Source: Ceratodon purpureus (Eukaryota; Streptophyta; Bryopsida; Pseudoditrichales; Ditrichaceae). Taken from it: 64,000 nt of DNA. A program made the position numbers and the translations under genes. How positions within the stretch are numbered: the first letter of the stretch is position 1; every line of letters begins with the position of its first letter. Below are positions 56,198 to 64,000 of this stretch, in pieces. Below the pieces are notes generated by a model, which was not told the DNA's origin, ran no database searches, and saw nothing but the letters and a program-made list of their open reading frames with translations. Location: the NCBI GenBank assembly GCA_014871385.1, contig CM026426.1:1275544-1339543 (forward strand), given 5' to 3'.

Positions 56198-58983
56198 CTG
56201 GTAAAGTATTGCCTGATTCCATCATCGACAGGCTTCCTTGGGTACAACAAATCGGCCGCTTGCATAATGGTCTTCGGTCTCCTTAGCAAGTCCGTAGGCT
56301 GAAATTGGTACCACATCTCGAGCTGCGACGTGTGTAGTTGCCAGACCCACTCCATTGGTTTATCCTTGAAATTCCCGAGCGGAAAGTTCTCTGGGAACTC
56401 TCTTGGATCGTACGCCCAGCCCCTGGGCATGAAATCCCTCAATCCGAATGTCAAATACAGGCGAGGATGGAGAGGGGCTGAGCAGATTGGACACGCACGT
56501 CTTCTTATCATCATCGGGATTAAACAATATGGGTGAAATCCATGTTTGCACGTCTCGAGTTGGTAGCACCCCTCCTGGCCAAAAGGATTAAAGCACACGA
56601 TGCAATTGGATCCGTCCTTTGTCATTTCGTGCGGGACGGGCCAAGTCAGCGCCTCCAGCTGCTCTTTGGTCTTGCCCATCCCCCACATCTGAACCCGCTT
56701 CCAGTGATGATCAATCTCAGCAACATTCTCCCACTGAATGCTGCCCGTGCCGGACCGCATCCCTGGACTGTCCTCCCATTCCGGAGGGTACATCGTCTGT
56801 AAAGGCGGCCAGGAGGTGAGGAGCAAGTGTCGCAATCGTCCATTCTCCGTCCACTCTTTCTGAATTGCCTCGAATTCCTTCTCGTACTGAAGTCGCCCCG
56901 CTATTGCAAGTATAGCGATCATGTACATATCCTCCGTTTTTTGGAGCGCACCCACGAGTAATGCCTTCTGCTCCTGAGTTAATGACTCGGACCAGCCCAG
57001 GATTGGATCATCGTTGGCACCACCTTCATTCACAGGGCCAGTGGCCTTCCCAAGCCGTGTTACCTCCTCTAGTAGTCGCAGGTTCTCTGTCTCCAATTCC
57101 ACCACCTTCGCATTGTTTGCTTCTTTCTCCGCCTCTGCCTCCGCACGTATCAAGTTGTCGCTCGTCGTAGCGACTTCCCGGAGCTCGTTTAGTTCTTCTT
57201 GTGTTTTCTTTGCCAAAGCTATTGCGTCCGAAGCCTTATTCTTATGATCTTCCAGTTTGGACGCCAATGAGAGGATGATCTCTCCTTGCTTCGATGTGTT
57301 CTTCTTCTCCTCCTCCAGTTGGCGAGACAGTCTCCGACATTCGTCTTCCATTGCCTTGGCACGTATCTCGGATTCCTCTAGTCGGACAACCCGCTCCGTG
57401 GATGTGGCTTCCGCCGCTATTGCTCGCTTTTCCGCATCTTCGAATCGGACGCTCATCTCCCTCATTTCCGTTTCCAACGCAATTATGCGTTCCTCAGCGT
57501 CCGTGAGTTGGCCATTTAACTCCGTGGTCAGGTCCTCGGCCGTTTTCGCTGCGTACATGGAGGCTTTCATATCCTTTTCCCATGCATTAGCCCGTGCCTC
57601 TACTCTCTCAGCGCATCTCAACGCCTCGTCCCTTTCTCGCATCAACTCTGTGTCCGATGTTCCTGCCATCTGGTCCCCGCTGTCGGACACGCGAAGAACC
57701 TCTATCTTCAGTTCCAAACCACCTATTGTTGCTTTTAACTCCCGAACGTCCGCGTCATGTTTGGCAAAAACTTCCTCTAGCAGACGCCGCATTACCGGGT
57801 CTGCTCCCAATACAACGTTTGCTGCACCTCTCGGCTGAGGAGGATCGTGATGGGCAGTGCTAGTTGTCGCACCTCGTCCGAATAACCCGTGTTCCGAGCC
57901 GGGCATCCGCCAATCCCGTGAGGTCGTCGGAGCGATTCTCCCATCGAATCTGTGGTCCGACCCACCTAAACCCTCGTCCGACGCACCCAGACCCTCGTCC
58001 GACGCACCCAAACCCTCGTCCGACCTACCTAAACCCGGGTTCGCGTTCTCGATCCCATCGTGCGCCATGTCAAGGTCTATGTCAGCTCCAGAAAAGGAGG
58101 CTACTGTCGCGTTGACGACTTCTTCCAATCCGACCATAGCCACATCTGGCCCGGAACTCTCCTCACCTGCCTCGGATGGTCCCCATGCCGATCCCGTCCG
58201 ATCGTTCCCCCCGTCCCTCGCATGGGATGCAGTCGCCGCGCCCGACCCTTCTCCCGCACTCCCGCCAATGATGGGGTCCGACCCACTTCCCTGCCAATCG
58301 GATCCGAGCATACCAGCCATCTGATCCTCGTACGTGGCATTCTGTATTGTGCGTTGCCGTGGTCTCCCGGCCCTCGACGGTTCCCTGTCTGTCGGTATCG
58401 GACCCCCTGGATCTTCAACGAGGGAAGGATTACGCTTGAACCATTCGGGCACATCTATATAAGGTATGTGCACCGGCTTCTTCGCTGTCAATTTCTCTCC
58501 TAGACCTCCGAAAGTGGAGCCTGGAGTCTTTAAGGTAGACCAGTCGACCTTCTTCTTCAACACATGCTCGGCATACATCAGGGAAAGAATAGCCTTCGGG
58601 ATCTCGTTCTTGGGCCACTTCAATTCATTGGAAATTGCCCGAAAAATGCAGAGGAATCTCCACTTCACGTCCACGTCTGTCAAGGATGCATATTTCGCGT
58701 TCTTCGACTTACAGTGTTGTGCGTGCGAACTATCTGGCCAAAGCCAATCGAAATGAGGAAAGTCGACAAAATGCATAGCCGTCGCAGCGTCCCAAGGCTC
58801 TGGCACTTCCTCCCAGCCATTAGCAGCCAGTATCGCTCTATTGTGGAAAACGTCCAGCTGCAAATCCAGTTCTTTGCGGGCTCTCTTCCCGGAACCACTG
58901 GCGGACTGCGATCCGCCGGCGGACTCATCTCCGCCCGGTCTGCTCGGCCTCCTCCTAGAGGGAGTGCCCGATCCGGTGGACAT
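56158..58983 (-). CDS. Large coiled-coil RING-H2 protein (gene C)
   Basis: About 941 residues from ATG 58983 (the frame extends 10 codons further on GTG). Order: basic Ser/Arg/Gly-rich start; a globular N-terminal domain about 40-190 (FHNRAILAANGWEEVPEPW, DVKWRFLCIFRAISNEL, WSTLKTPGSTFGG); an acidic disordered region with a DEGLGAS tandem repeat near residue 320-345; a long coiled coil about 390-665 (ERVEARANAWEKDM, EESEIRAKAMEDECRRLSRQ); a conserved block (WEDSPGMRSGTGSIQW); and a RING-H2 finger about 794-834 (CIVC, CKHGFHPYC, CPIC), followed by a long tail (LTFGLRDFMPRGW ... EMWYQFQPTDLLRRP). An E3-type scaffold is possible from the RING; no substrate is apparent. Gene A shares the coil-RING-tail order. 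Confidence 0.8.
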   Translation of the reverse strand: MSTGSGTPSRRRPSRPGGDESAGGSQSASGSGKRARKELDLQLDVFHNRAILAANGWEEVPEPWDAATAMHFVDFPHFDWLWPDSSHAQHCKSKNAKYASLTDVDVKWRFLCIFRAISNELKWPKNEIPKAILSLMYAEHVLKKKVDWSTLKTPGSTFGGLGEKLTAKKPVHIPYIDVPEWFKRNPSLVEDPGGPIPTDREPSRAGRPRQRTIQNATYEDQMAGMLGSDWQGSGSDPIIGGSAGEGSGAATASHARDGGNDRTGSAWGPSEAGEESSGPDVAMVGLEEVVNATVASFSGADIDLDMAHDGIENANPGLGRSDEGLGASDEGLGASDEGLGGSDHRFDGRIAPTTSRDWRMPGSEHGLFGRGATTSTAHHDPPQPRGAANVVLGADPVMRRLLEEVFAKHDADVRELKATIGGLELKIEVLRVSDSGDQMAGTSDTELMRERDEALRCAERVEARANAWEKDMKASMYAAKTAEDLTTELNGQLTDAEERIIALETEMREMSVRFEDAEKRAIAAEATSTERVVRLEESEIRAKAMEDECRRLSRQLEEEKKNTSKQGEIILSLASKLEDHKNKASDAIALAKKTQEELNELREVATTSDNLIRAEAEAEKEANNAKVVELETENLRLLEEVTRLGKATGPVNEGGANDDPILGWSESLTQEQKALLVGALQKTEDMYMIAILAIAGRLQYEKEFEAIQKEWTENGRLRHLLLTSWPPLQTMYPPEWEDSPGMRSGTGSIQWENVAEIDHHWKRVQMWGMGKTKEQLEALTWPVPHEMTKDGSNCIVCFNPFGQEGCYQLETCKHGFHPYCLIPMMIRRRACPICSAPLHPRLYLTFGLRDFMPRGWAYDPREFPENFPLGNFKDKPMEWVWQLHTSQLEMWYQFQPTDLLRRPKTIMQAADLLYPRKPVDDGIRQYFTRCANTTGTVERAS
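57955..58030 (-). repeat. In-frame tandem repeat inside gene C
   Basis: Three near-identical 24-bp units carrying GTCCGACG(C)ACCCA on the plus strand encode repeated SDEGLGA in gene C. Each unit contains the same GTCCG pentamer that fills the intergenic intervals, so the motif is enriched within this coding region as well. Confidence 0.85.
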
Positions 58984-59399
58984 CCTCGTGCTGCGAACTT
59001 TGGACCTACTCACAGTATCTTGGTTAGATCCTGATACGATTACTCTTAAACCCTAAACGGACACTTCGCATATGCTGGGTTCAGGGGAAAAAATTAACAT
59101 TAAGTATATAATGTGACAGAGCACACGAATAGGGTCAATTTAAGTACTTACAGAATATTCAGGTCGTACAAGGACCCCACGCTCACCCCGCACCCCGCGC
59201 GCCCGCACACTCAGAGAGAGGCAAGCGGTCTGGGCGCAAAAGTTGAGAAGTGTGGAGAATGAATGTGCGTCCGAACTTGCATTTATACGAGTCCGCCTCT
59301 CCGTTCCGCACCCGCCCGACCCACTGCCCATCCTGCTCTTGCCCCTTCGCATTCCTCGCTCCCTTCCACATCCCCCGCTCCCTGTCAAGTGCACAACGT

Positions 59400-59600
59400 T
59401 CCCTTTCAGGTCGAGGGCGGTTCGGACCAGGAATCCGACGTCCAGTCCGACTACTGATCCGCATTCCGATTCGGAATTATCAGTCCGACTTGCAGTCCGC
59501 AGTCCGCGCTACAATCGGGATTGTAGTCCGCTGCATCGCGGACACGCGCGAACGTTCCAGAGTGACCTCGTCCGACCTCGTCCGTCGTATCGCTCTTCCA
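59400..59600. repeat. CGGAC/GTCCG-rich interval 4
   Basis: About seven GTCCG and two CGGAC in 200 bp (AGTCCGACT, AGTCCGCAGTCCGCG and others), 0.4-0.6 kb upstream of gene C. Orientation is mostly opposite to intervals 1-3 although the adjacent genes lie on the same strand. Confidence 0.8.
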
Positions 59601-59815
59601 AGCTTTGGTGCTCCCCAATTATCACGCCATCCGGGAACGGGTTCCGCTGCGTCCATCCGGCTTGGTTTTTTATCGATTAAAGTTTTCCTTATTATTTTTT
59701 CATTATCTTTCTTGGATGTTTTTTGTGCCAAAGAGCAAACTTCATCTCAAAGACCCGATTGAGGTCCTCGTCGGACGACTTTTCACATAAAAGATAGGAT
59801 ACTGCAGCATTGTAC

Positions 59816-60091
59816 ATGTACAAAACTAACACTAGTTCGGAGGTAGTCCTGAAGTTTATAGTTACGGATCACGATGAGGATGAGTTCGAATTGCAAGGAC
59901 GTGTCCGACCGGATGTTGGATTAATCGTTACACAAGTTCTCTGTGATGATCAGCTCTACAGTGAGTTCTTACTGAACAGTTGCACATTCAGAATCGTGTT
60001 CGAGAGAAAAAGGAAGGAACCATACAGGTGGAGGTTGCATGCAAGATTTATTTTATTTTTTGACGCAAAGGAATTCCATTGGAAAAGATAG
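59816..60091 (+). CDS. Possible small ORF, unknown
   Basis: A 91-codon plus-strand frame from ATG 59816 whose translation (VVLKFIVTDHDEDEFELQGRVRPD ... CTFRIVFERKRKEPYRW) has balanced composition unlike random AT translation. No domain recognised. It would be the only plus-strand gene in the 49.6-64 kb island, which argues for caution. Confidence 0.25.
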   Translation: MYKTNTSSEVVLKFIVTDHDEDEFELQGRVRPDVGLIVTQVLCDDQLYSEFLLNSCTFRIVFERKRKEPYRWRLHARFILFFDAKEFHWKR

Positions 60092-60756
60092 ATTACAAGC
60101 CCGCATGCAAGAGTCTATCACGCATTGCCCTGGCTAGAACACCAGTATCGTACCTGAAGAGGATACACAACATACGCAAAAACTAATTAGGGGTAAGGGA
60201 GGCACATGACAGCCGTCAGAGCCAAATTTCCATAACGCAACGCGGACTCCATATCACGACAATGAATGATCCGAGATTTAATGCACGCCGCCAACTCCAT
60301 TGGACGAGAATCTTACGAAATTGGGACTTTATTGGACGTTGCCAGAGCACTGTTCTATACATAGTAAAAAGGCACATAAACTGATAGTAACAACATGTCT
60401 AGCAAAGGTTCGTGCAGGATTAGAAAAGCCGAGTAATCCAACCCAGGATCACTTTCCGTAAATCAAAAATAGGAACTGCAAAAAAGGGATCTGTGAGACG
60501 TAAGTTACAGTGAAGAAAAGTTCTCAAAATGGAGCTTAAAACTGCAAAGCTCATTATGCACCGCAGCTCCAGCAGACCCTCAAAAGAGGCGGGTTCAAAG
60601 GAAGTTGCATTGCATCGCTGGCGGATTCATACTTCAACAAAATTGTTCGTTCGAATGCAGGTCCACCCCTTCCATTGCGCAAATACCCGCTCCATTCTAA
60701 TAAGCCCGTAAATTGTTCCACTTCATATGGCTCCATAGTGTCCACTTACAAATGGA

Positions 60757-61371
60757 TTAATAGTTACACGTACATTCCGGCTCCGACAGAAGATCCACGA
60801 AATCGGTCTCCGTTCCCTGGTCCGCGAGTGACGCGCCGGGGCGTCGTGGATCCGCAAAAAGCAGGGGGTTGAGGAGGCATACCTTCGTAATCGCGACTAA
60901 GCCGCCGTTCCCGACTTCTGCGATGCCGTGCGACTCGGCCACCTCCGGCGAGAGTCCGAGAGATATCCCCGGTCGGATTGGAGCGGGGATGTCCGTCTCG
61001 CGATGCGCGCTTGTGGGTGATCCGGTCTGCGAGTTCGTGGGAGTTCCGCTCTGCGCGTGAGCCGAGCCGTGTGCAGTTTGATCTCCCGAGTTCGCAGCTC
61101 CGGCTGCGAGTAAATTCCGTCGCACCCAAGTGTAGTTCAACACATTGTTGACGTTGGTGAACTGCTCCTGCATAATGGGCGTCCACTGGAAATCACGAGA
61201 AGTATTCAACAAAGACCTCACAATATCCTGGTGATCTGGTAAATACCGGAAATCTCTAATCTCGTGCATCACGCGGGTTACAAGCAGCCACTGCAAAACA
61301 TCCGTGGCGGTCTCAGGGTGCGGGGAGGACTCTATCGGACTAGGCATTCTAAACGAGGAGCTCCCGGCCAT
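60757..61371 (-). CDS. Small hypothetical protein (gene D)
   Basis: 204 residues from ATG 61371 (MAGSSSFRMPSP). The N-terminal 100 residues look folded and helical (ATDVLQWLLVTRVMHEIRDFRYLPDHQDIVRSLL ... WTPIMQEQFTNVNNVLNYTW); the middle is Ser/Thr/Gly-rich and disordered; the end (LSPEVAESHGIAEVGNGGLVAITKV ... LLSEPECTCNY) is acidic. I do not recognise it. It lies on the same strand as genes A-C, with CGGAC/GTCCG-rich interval 5 about 0.3 kb upstream, so it probably belongs to the same array. Confidence 0.5.
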   Translation of the reverse strand: MAGSSSFRMPSPIESSPHPETATDVLQWLLVTRVMHEIRDFRYLPDHQDIVRSLLNTSRDFQWTPIMQEQFTNVNNVLNYTWVRRNLLAAGAANSGDQTAHGSAHAQSGTPTNSQTGSPTSAHRETDIPAPIRPGISLGLSPEVAESHGIAEVGNGGLVAITKVCLLNPLLFADPRRPGASLADQGTETDFVDLLSEPECTCNY

Positions 61372-61689
61372 GCTACGAGACGATGCGGAAATCAAGAGAG
61401 TCAAGTGGGAGTCTCAAATGACAGTCTCAAAAATACGCACCCTGTTCATTCTAAAACGAGAGTCTCAAGAATAACCAAAATTACTATACGCATATCGTGG
61501 AAGAGCATAGGTAATCTACCGTGTAGACAGTAGACTGCCGTTGTAGAAGAATGAGTGAATAATGACTGAACAATGCATTTGACATGATATCCGAGAGCAG
61601 GGAAAGAGTGACAATGATTAGATCAAGCATGTTAATCATAAGTACTGATGTTTTGGTGGGAGTGGAGACATGTTAGTGCATGACTTAAA

Positions 61690-61895
61690 GAAGAACGTCC
61701 ACTCAAATCCGACATTGCCATCCGTCGTCCGACCTTCGTATCCGCGCTCTCCGCATCCCGTCCGCATGAACCCGGTGCATTTGGATCCGACGAGAGCACG
61801 CTCCCGACCTGTCCGACCCACTGACCGCGTAATTCCCAGTGTTGAACGCAGGTTCCGATGGCTCAATCGCTCCGATTCTCCGATCACAGTGACTG
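61690..61895. repeat. GTCCG/ATCCG-rich interval 5
   Basis: About three GTCCG, several ATCCG(A/C) and one CGGAC in 200 bp, upstream of gene D. Weaker than the others but the same vocabulary (CCGTCCGCATG, TGTCCGACC). Confidence 0.65.
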
Positions 61896-62114
61896 TCACG
61901 GACCACGCAGCCAAGATTAACAAAAATACGAAATTCATGGAGAAAGAAAACGCTATGAATGAAGAAGGATGAATAAGCGTTTAATAGAAAAAAATAAGGG
62001 AAAGTTATAGAGAATTATGAAATAATGTTTAAATAAGGATGATATAGAAACAATCGTGAATGATAAAGGAATGAGGTGGGAGTACAATAGAATACTTAGA
62101 GCTAAATATATATT

Positions 62115-62317
62115 AAGCCCTAAAGTTCTGAGGGTATTTTTCATCAAAACTGCCTGAAAACAGCTCCTCTTCGAAGCAAGGTGGATTCTGAAAACTTGGG
62201 GGTTTTTTTTTTAGCATCTAACCAAAAGATCTTGTAGCTACTTCAATAAATTGCATACATACGTACATGCCCAAATTAAAAAAGGCCCAAATGTGGCAGA
62301 TTGTCCTTTAGGGTTAA
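62115..62317. mobile_element. Short deletion copy of the 13.9-kb TTAACCCCTAAA family
   Basis: Starts TTAAGCCCTAAAGTTCTGAGGG and ends ATTGTCCTTTAGGGTTAA; both ends match the 13921-14793 element over tens of bases (CAAAACTGCCTGAAAACAGC, GAAGCAAGGTG, TACATGCCCAAATT), while about 670 bp of its middle is missing. This proves the two are related mobile copies. Confidence 0.8.
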
Positions 62318-62607
62318 AAACGATAAATACAGAGTGATTACTAACGGAGTATTGGAACGATTTAAAATAAAATTAATTGGTGGCAATGATCAATTAGATG
62401 GCATAAGAGCAAAAGTAGACTAAAAAATAATATAGAAGTCCACTACAATTCCGATGAGGACAATTAAATTTCCTTAAAAATATAACGACCGTATAAATTA
62501 TACTACGATTTAACTAGGTATGACAAAGTTGGTTGGCGTGTAGGCAAAAGGTTTAACATATGTAGGCAAAAAGTTTTGGATATGAAAGGCGTTTCAATTA
62601 AATCTTA

Positions 62608-62697
62608 ACCGCAACTTACCGCAACGTACCGCAACTTACCGCAACGTACCGCAACTTACCGCAACTTACCGCAACGTACCGCAACTTACCGCATTGT
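62608..62697. repeat. 10-bp tandem repeat (CGCAACTTAC/CGCAACGTAC)
   Basis: About nine units alternate between two variants differing by one base. Poly-C (about 62727-62735) follows. No coding. Confidence 0.9.
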
Positions 62698-62769
62698 GAG
62701 GTAGCACTACCCACCGCTGCCCCACCCCCCCCCTTCTGTAACAATGAGGATAATGGGATTTGGGTTTAG

Positions 62770-62880
62770 AGAGCGTATGCACATGTTTCTTATATGCACA
62801 TGTTTCTTATATGCACATGTTTGTTATATGCACATGTTTCTTATATGCACATGTTTGTTATGCACATGTTTGTTATATCA
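62770..62880. repeat. 18-19-bp tandem repeat (TATATGCACATGTTTCTTA type)
   Basis: About six copies with unit ATGCACATGTTTCTTAT or ...TTTGTTAT. Each contains the palindrome-like GCACATG. No function apparent. Confidence 0.88.
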
Positions 62881-63314
62881 ACGTAATTACTATACTCATG
62901 TGTTGGTTGCATAAACAAACATTTAAAAAAAATATAAAAATATATCTCCAAAGATTAGAGATTTTACAGGAATCTTGGAATGTAAATGCTTATATGTAAA
63001 TGATTGTCACACTTTAATAACTTGTTATTTGGGCTTTTATAAAACGGATGCCAAAAAATTCCAATGTTTTCCTTATTCCATTAGTTTTTTATAATACATA
63101 TTCTCACTCTGTTTGTAAATCACGTACAATTACATCCACATGTAGGAATACTATACCAAATGGGACTTCCCACGATGCATGCTCTACGAAATAATGATTT
63201 TTTATTATTCGGAACAGGATAAAATAGACAAAATTGAGGGACCGCGGAGGGTGCACTCTAATACGCACGGAAGGGAAGTGAACTGTACGCAAACGGGGAC
63301 GAAGATTACAATGC

Positions 63315-63705
63315 AACCCGTCCGACCTGCAGCGGACATCCGGCAACGGGATCGACGAGTAGCCTCCGAGATCATCCAATCAGTATAGGCGCCGGACAGT
63401 GAGTCGGACAGTGCCATATCCGGGGTAGCGAAGAGTGCATGTCTGACACAGAAGTGAGGATGGCGCGAAAGGGGAGTGCGAGGAGGGGGAGTGGGAGGGG
63501 CAACACAGAACACTAAGGGATCCACGGCGGACGAGGTCGGAGAGCCACCAAAAGGGGATATTAATCGTGGGCGGACGGAGGTCGCACATCTGTCGCGGAG
63601 CACCGATTCATGCGCGGACGGGTGACGATATTGTCGGACACGGCTCGGATAAGTACGGAATGGAGGTCTCCTCATATCGTAGTATGAAGACTAGGCGAGC
63701 GTTCA
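63315..63705. repeat. CGGAC-rich interval 6
   Basis: About seven CGGAC and one GTCCG in 390 bp (GTGGGCGGACGGAGG, GTCGGACACGGCTCGG), lying just 3' of the partial gene at the right edge. Long frames on both strands here are products of the high GC content. Confidence 0.7.
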
Positions 63706-63757
63706 CTCTCGGATCCGAACAGTTGGGTCGTTGGCTTCGTCGCAACGTCGGTCCTCC

Positions 63758-64000
63758 TCATTCATCTGTGCTCATGTCGTCATCAGACCGCGGACTTCTA
63801 GTGCTTAGCCGCAACTCATCGTCTCTGGTGATAACTAGCTTCTTCGTTGGACGGGATCCTTGAGGGTCGCGTATTCCATTTTCATCGAGTTCTGGTCTAC
63901 CTTCGGAGTTGTCAGGTTCGTACGGGGCGAAACGCGACGCAGTCCCCTGGAACCTTTTCTTTCGCTTTACACCTCTTGTTGTTCGTTGGATAACACTCCC
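63758..64000 (-). CDS. C-terminal fragment of a gene entering from the right edge
   Basis: A minus-strand frame is open for 80 codons from the window end to TGA at 63758-63760. It reads as a hydrophilic tail: basic (TTRGVKRKKRF), then acidic and charged (EPDNSEGRPELDENG), then KLVITRDDELRLSTRSPRSDDDMSTDE. It has the composition of a disordered C-terminus like those of genes A-D, and is probably the last exon of the next member of the array. Confidence 0.5.
   Translation of the reverse strand, partial: GSVIQRTTRGVKRKKRFQGTASRFAPYEPDNSEGRPELDENGIRDPQGSRPTKKLVITRDDELRLSTRSPRSDDDMSTDE

Noticed and set aside
57257-57838. 193-codon plus-strand ORF opposite gene C
   Set aside because: It is the Ser-rich antisense shadow of the coiled-coil coding region; gene C has heptads and a RING, this frame has no motif.
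62608-62880. CRISPR-like array
   Set aside because: Units are contiguous tandem repeats without unique spacers, in eukaryotic DNA.
49620-63705. CGGAC clusters as DRE/CRT cold-response elements
   Set aside because: The DRE core needs (A/G)CCGAC; most copies here are T/G-CGGAC without that flank.
63205-63863. ORFs of 156 codons (minus) and 98 codons (plus) near the right edge
   Set aside because: They translate the CGGAC-rich interval and the antisense of the partial gene ending at 63758; Arg/Pro-rich without motif.

Overview
The window looks like nuclear DNA of a land plant or close streptophyte relative, most likely a bryophyte. The grounds are spliced WD40 exons with plant-type GT/AG borders, a plant-style two-gene PIF/Harbinger transposon, TE-filled AT-rich spacers and TTTAGGG-like motifs at element ends. 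The lineage is inference; no rRNA, organelle or marker gene is present to fix it. No bacterial operon, CRISPR array or tRNA was recognised.

Layout. (1) 1-3000: a minus-strand coiled-coil gene running off the left edge, divergent from a plus-strand ORF with a DUF8039-like C-terminus. (2) 5109-11458: an apparently complete PIF/Harbinger element with TTA target duplication, inverted termini, an intact DDE transposase and a convergent trihelix/Myb-like partner. (3) 11.5-13.1 kb: moderate-GC sequence carrying a perfect 270-bp tandem duplication. (4) 13.9-31 kb: AT-rich TE graveyard: elements ending in TTAACCCCTAAA, a probable solo LTR whose U3 is packed with heat-shock-element triplets, relics of a DNA transposase, a 419-bp MITE, and four exons of a real WD40 gene (28.8-31 kb, minus). 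(5) 32-48 kb: decayed coding relics (one with an Ulp1-like protease signature) split by a GC-rich unit that holds a long ORF interrupted by one in-frame TAG. (6) 48-48.8 kb: degenerate repeats rich in TTAACGCG/GACGC. (7) 49.6-64 kb: a GC-richer island of minus-strand genes: two proteins with coiled coils and C-terminal RING-like fingers, a protein kinase with HCD/DWG motifs, a small unknown protein and a C-terminal fragment at the window end. Between them lie short intervals crowded with the pentamer CGGAC/GTCCG.

The most unusual part is the 49.6-64 kb island: same-strand genes sharing RING-plus-coiled-coil architecture or lying beside a kinase, each separated by similar CGGAC-rich intervals, and three of them showing an abrupt reading-frame switch into a second coding-like ORF. 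Whether it is a co-regulated host gene cluster, a segmental array or a large mobile unit cannot be settled from this window alone.
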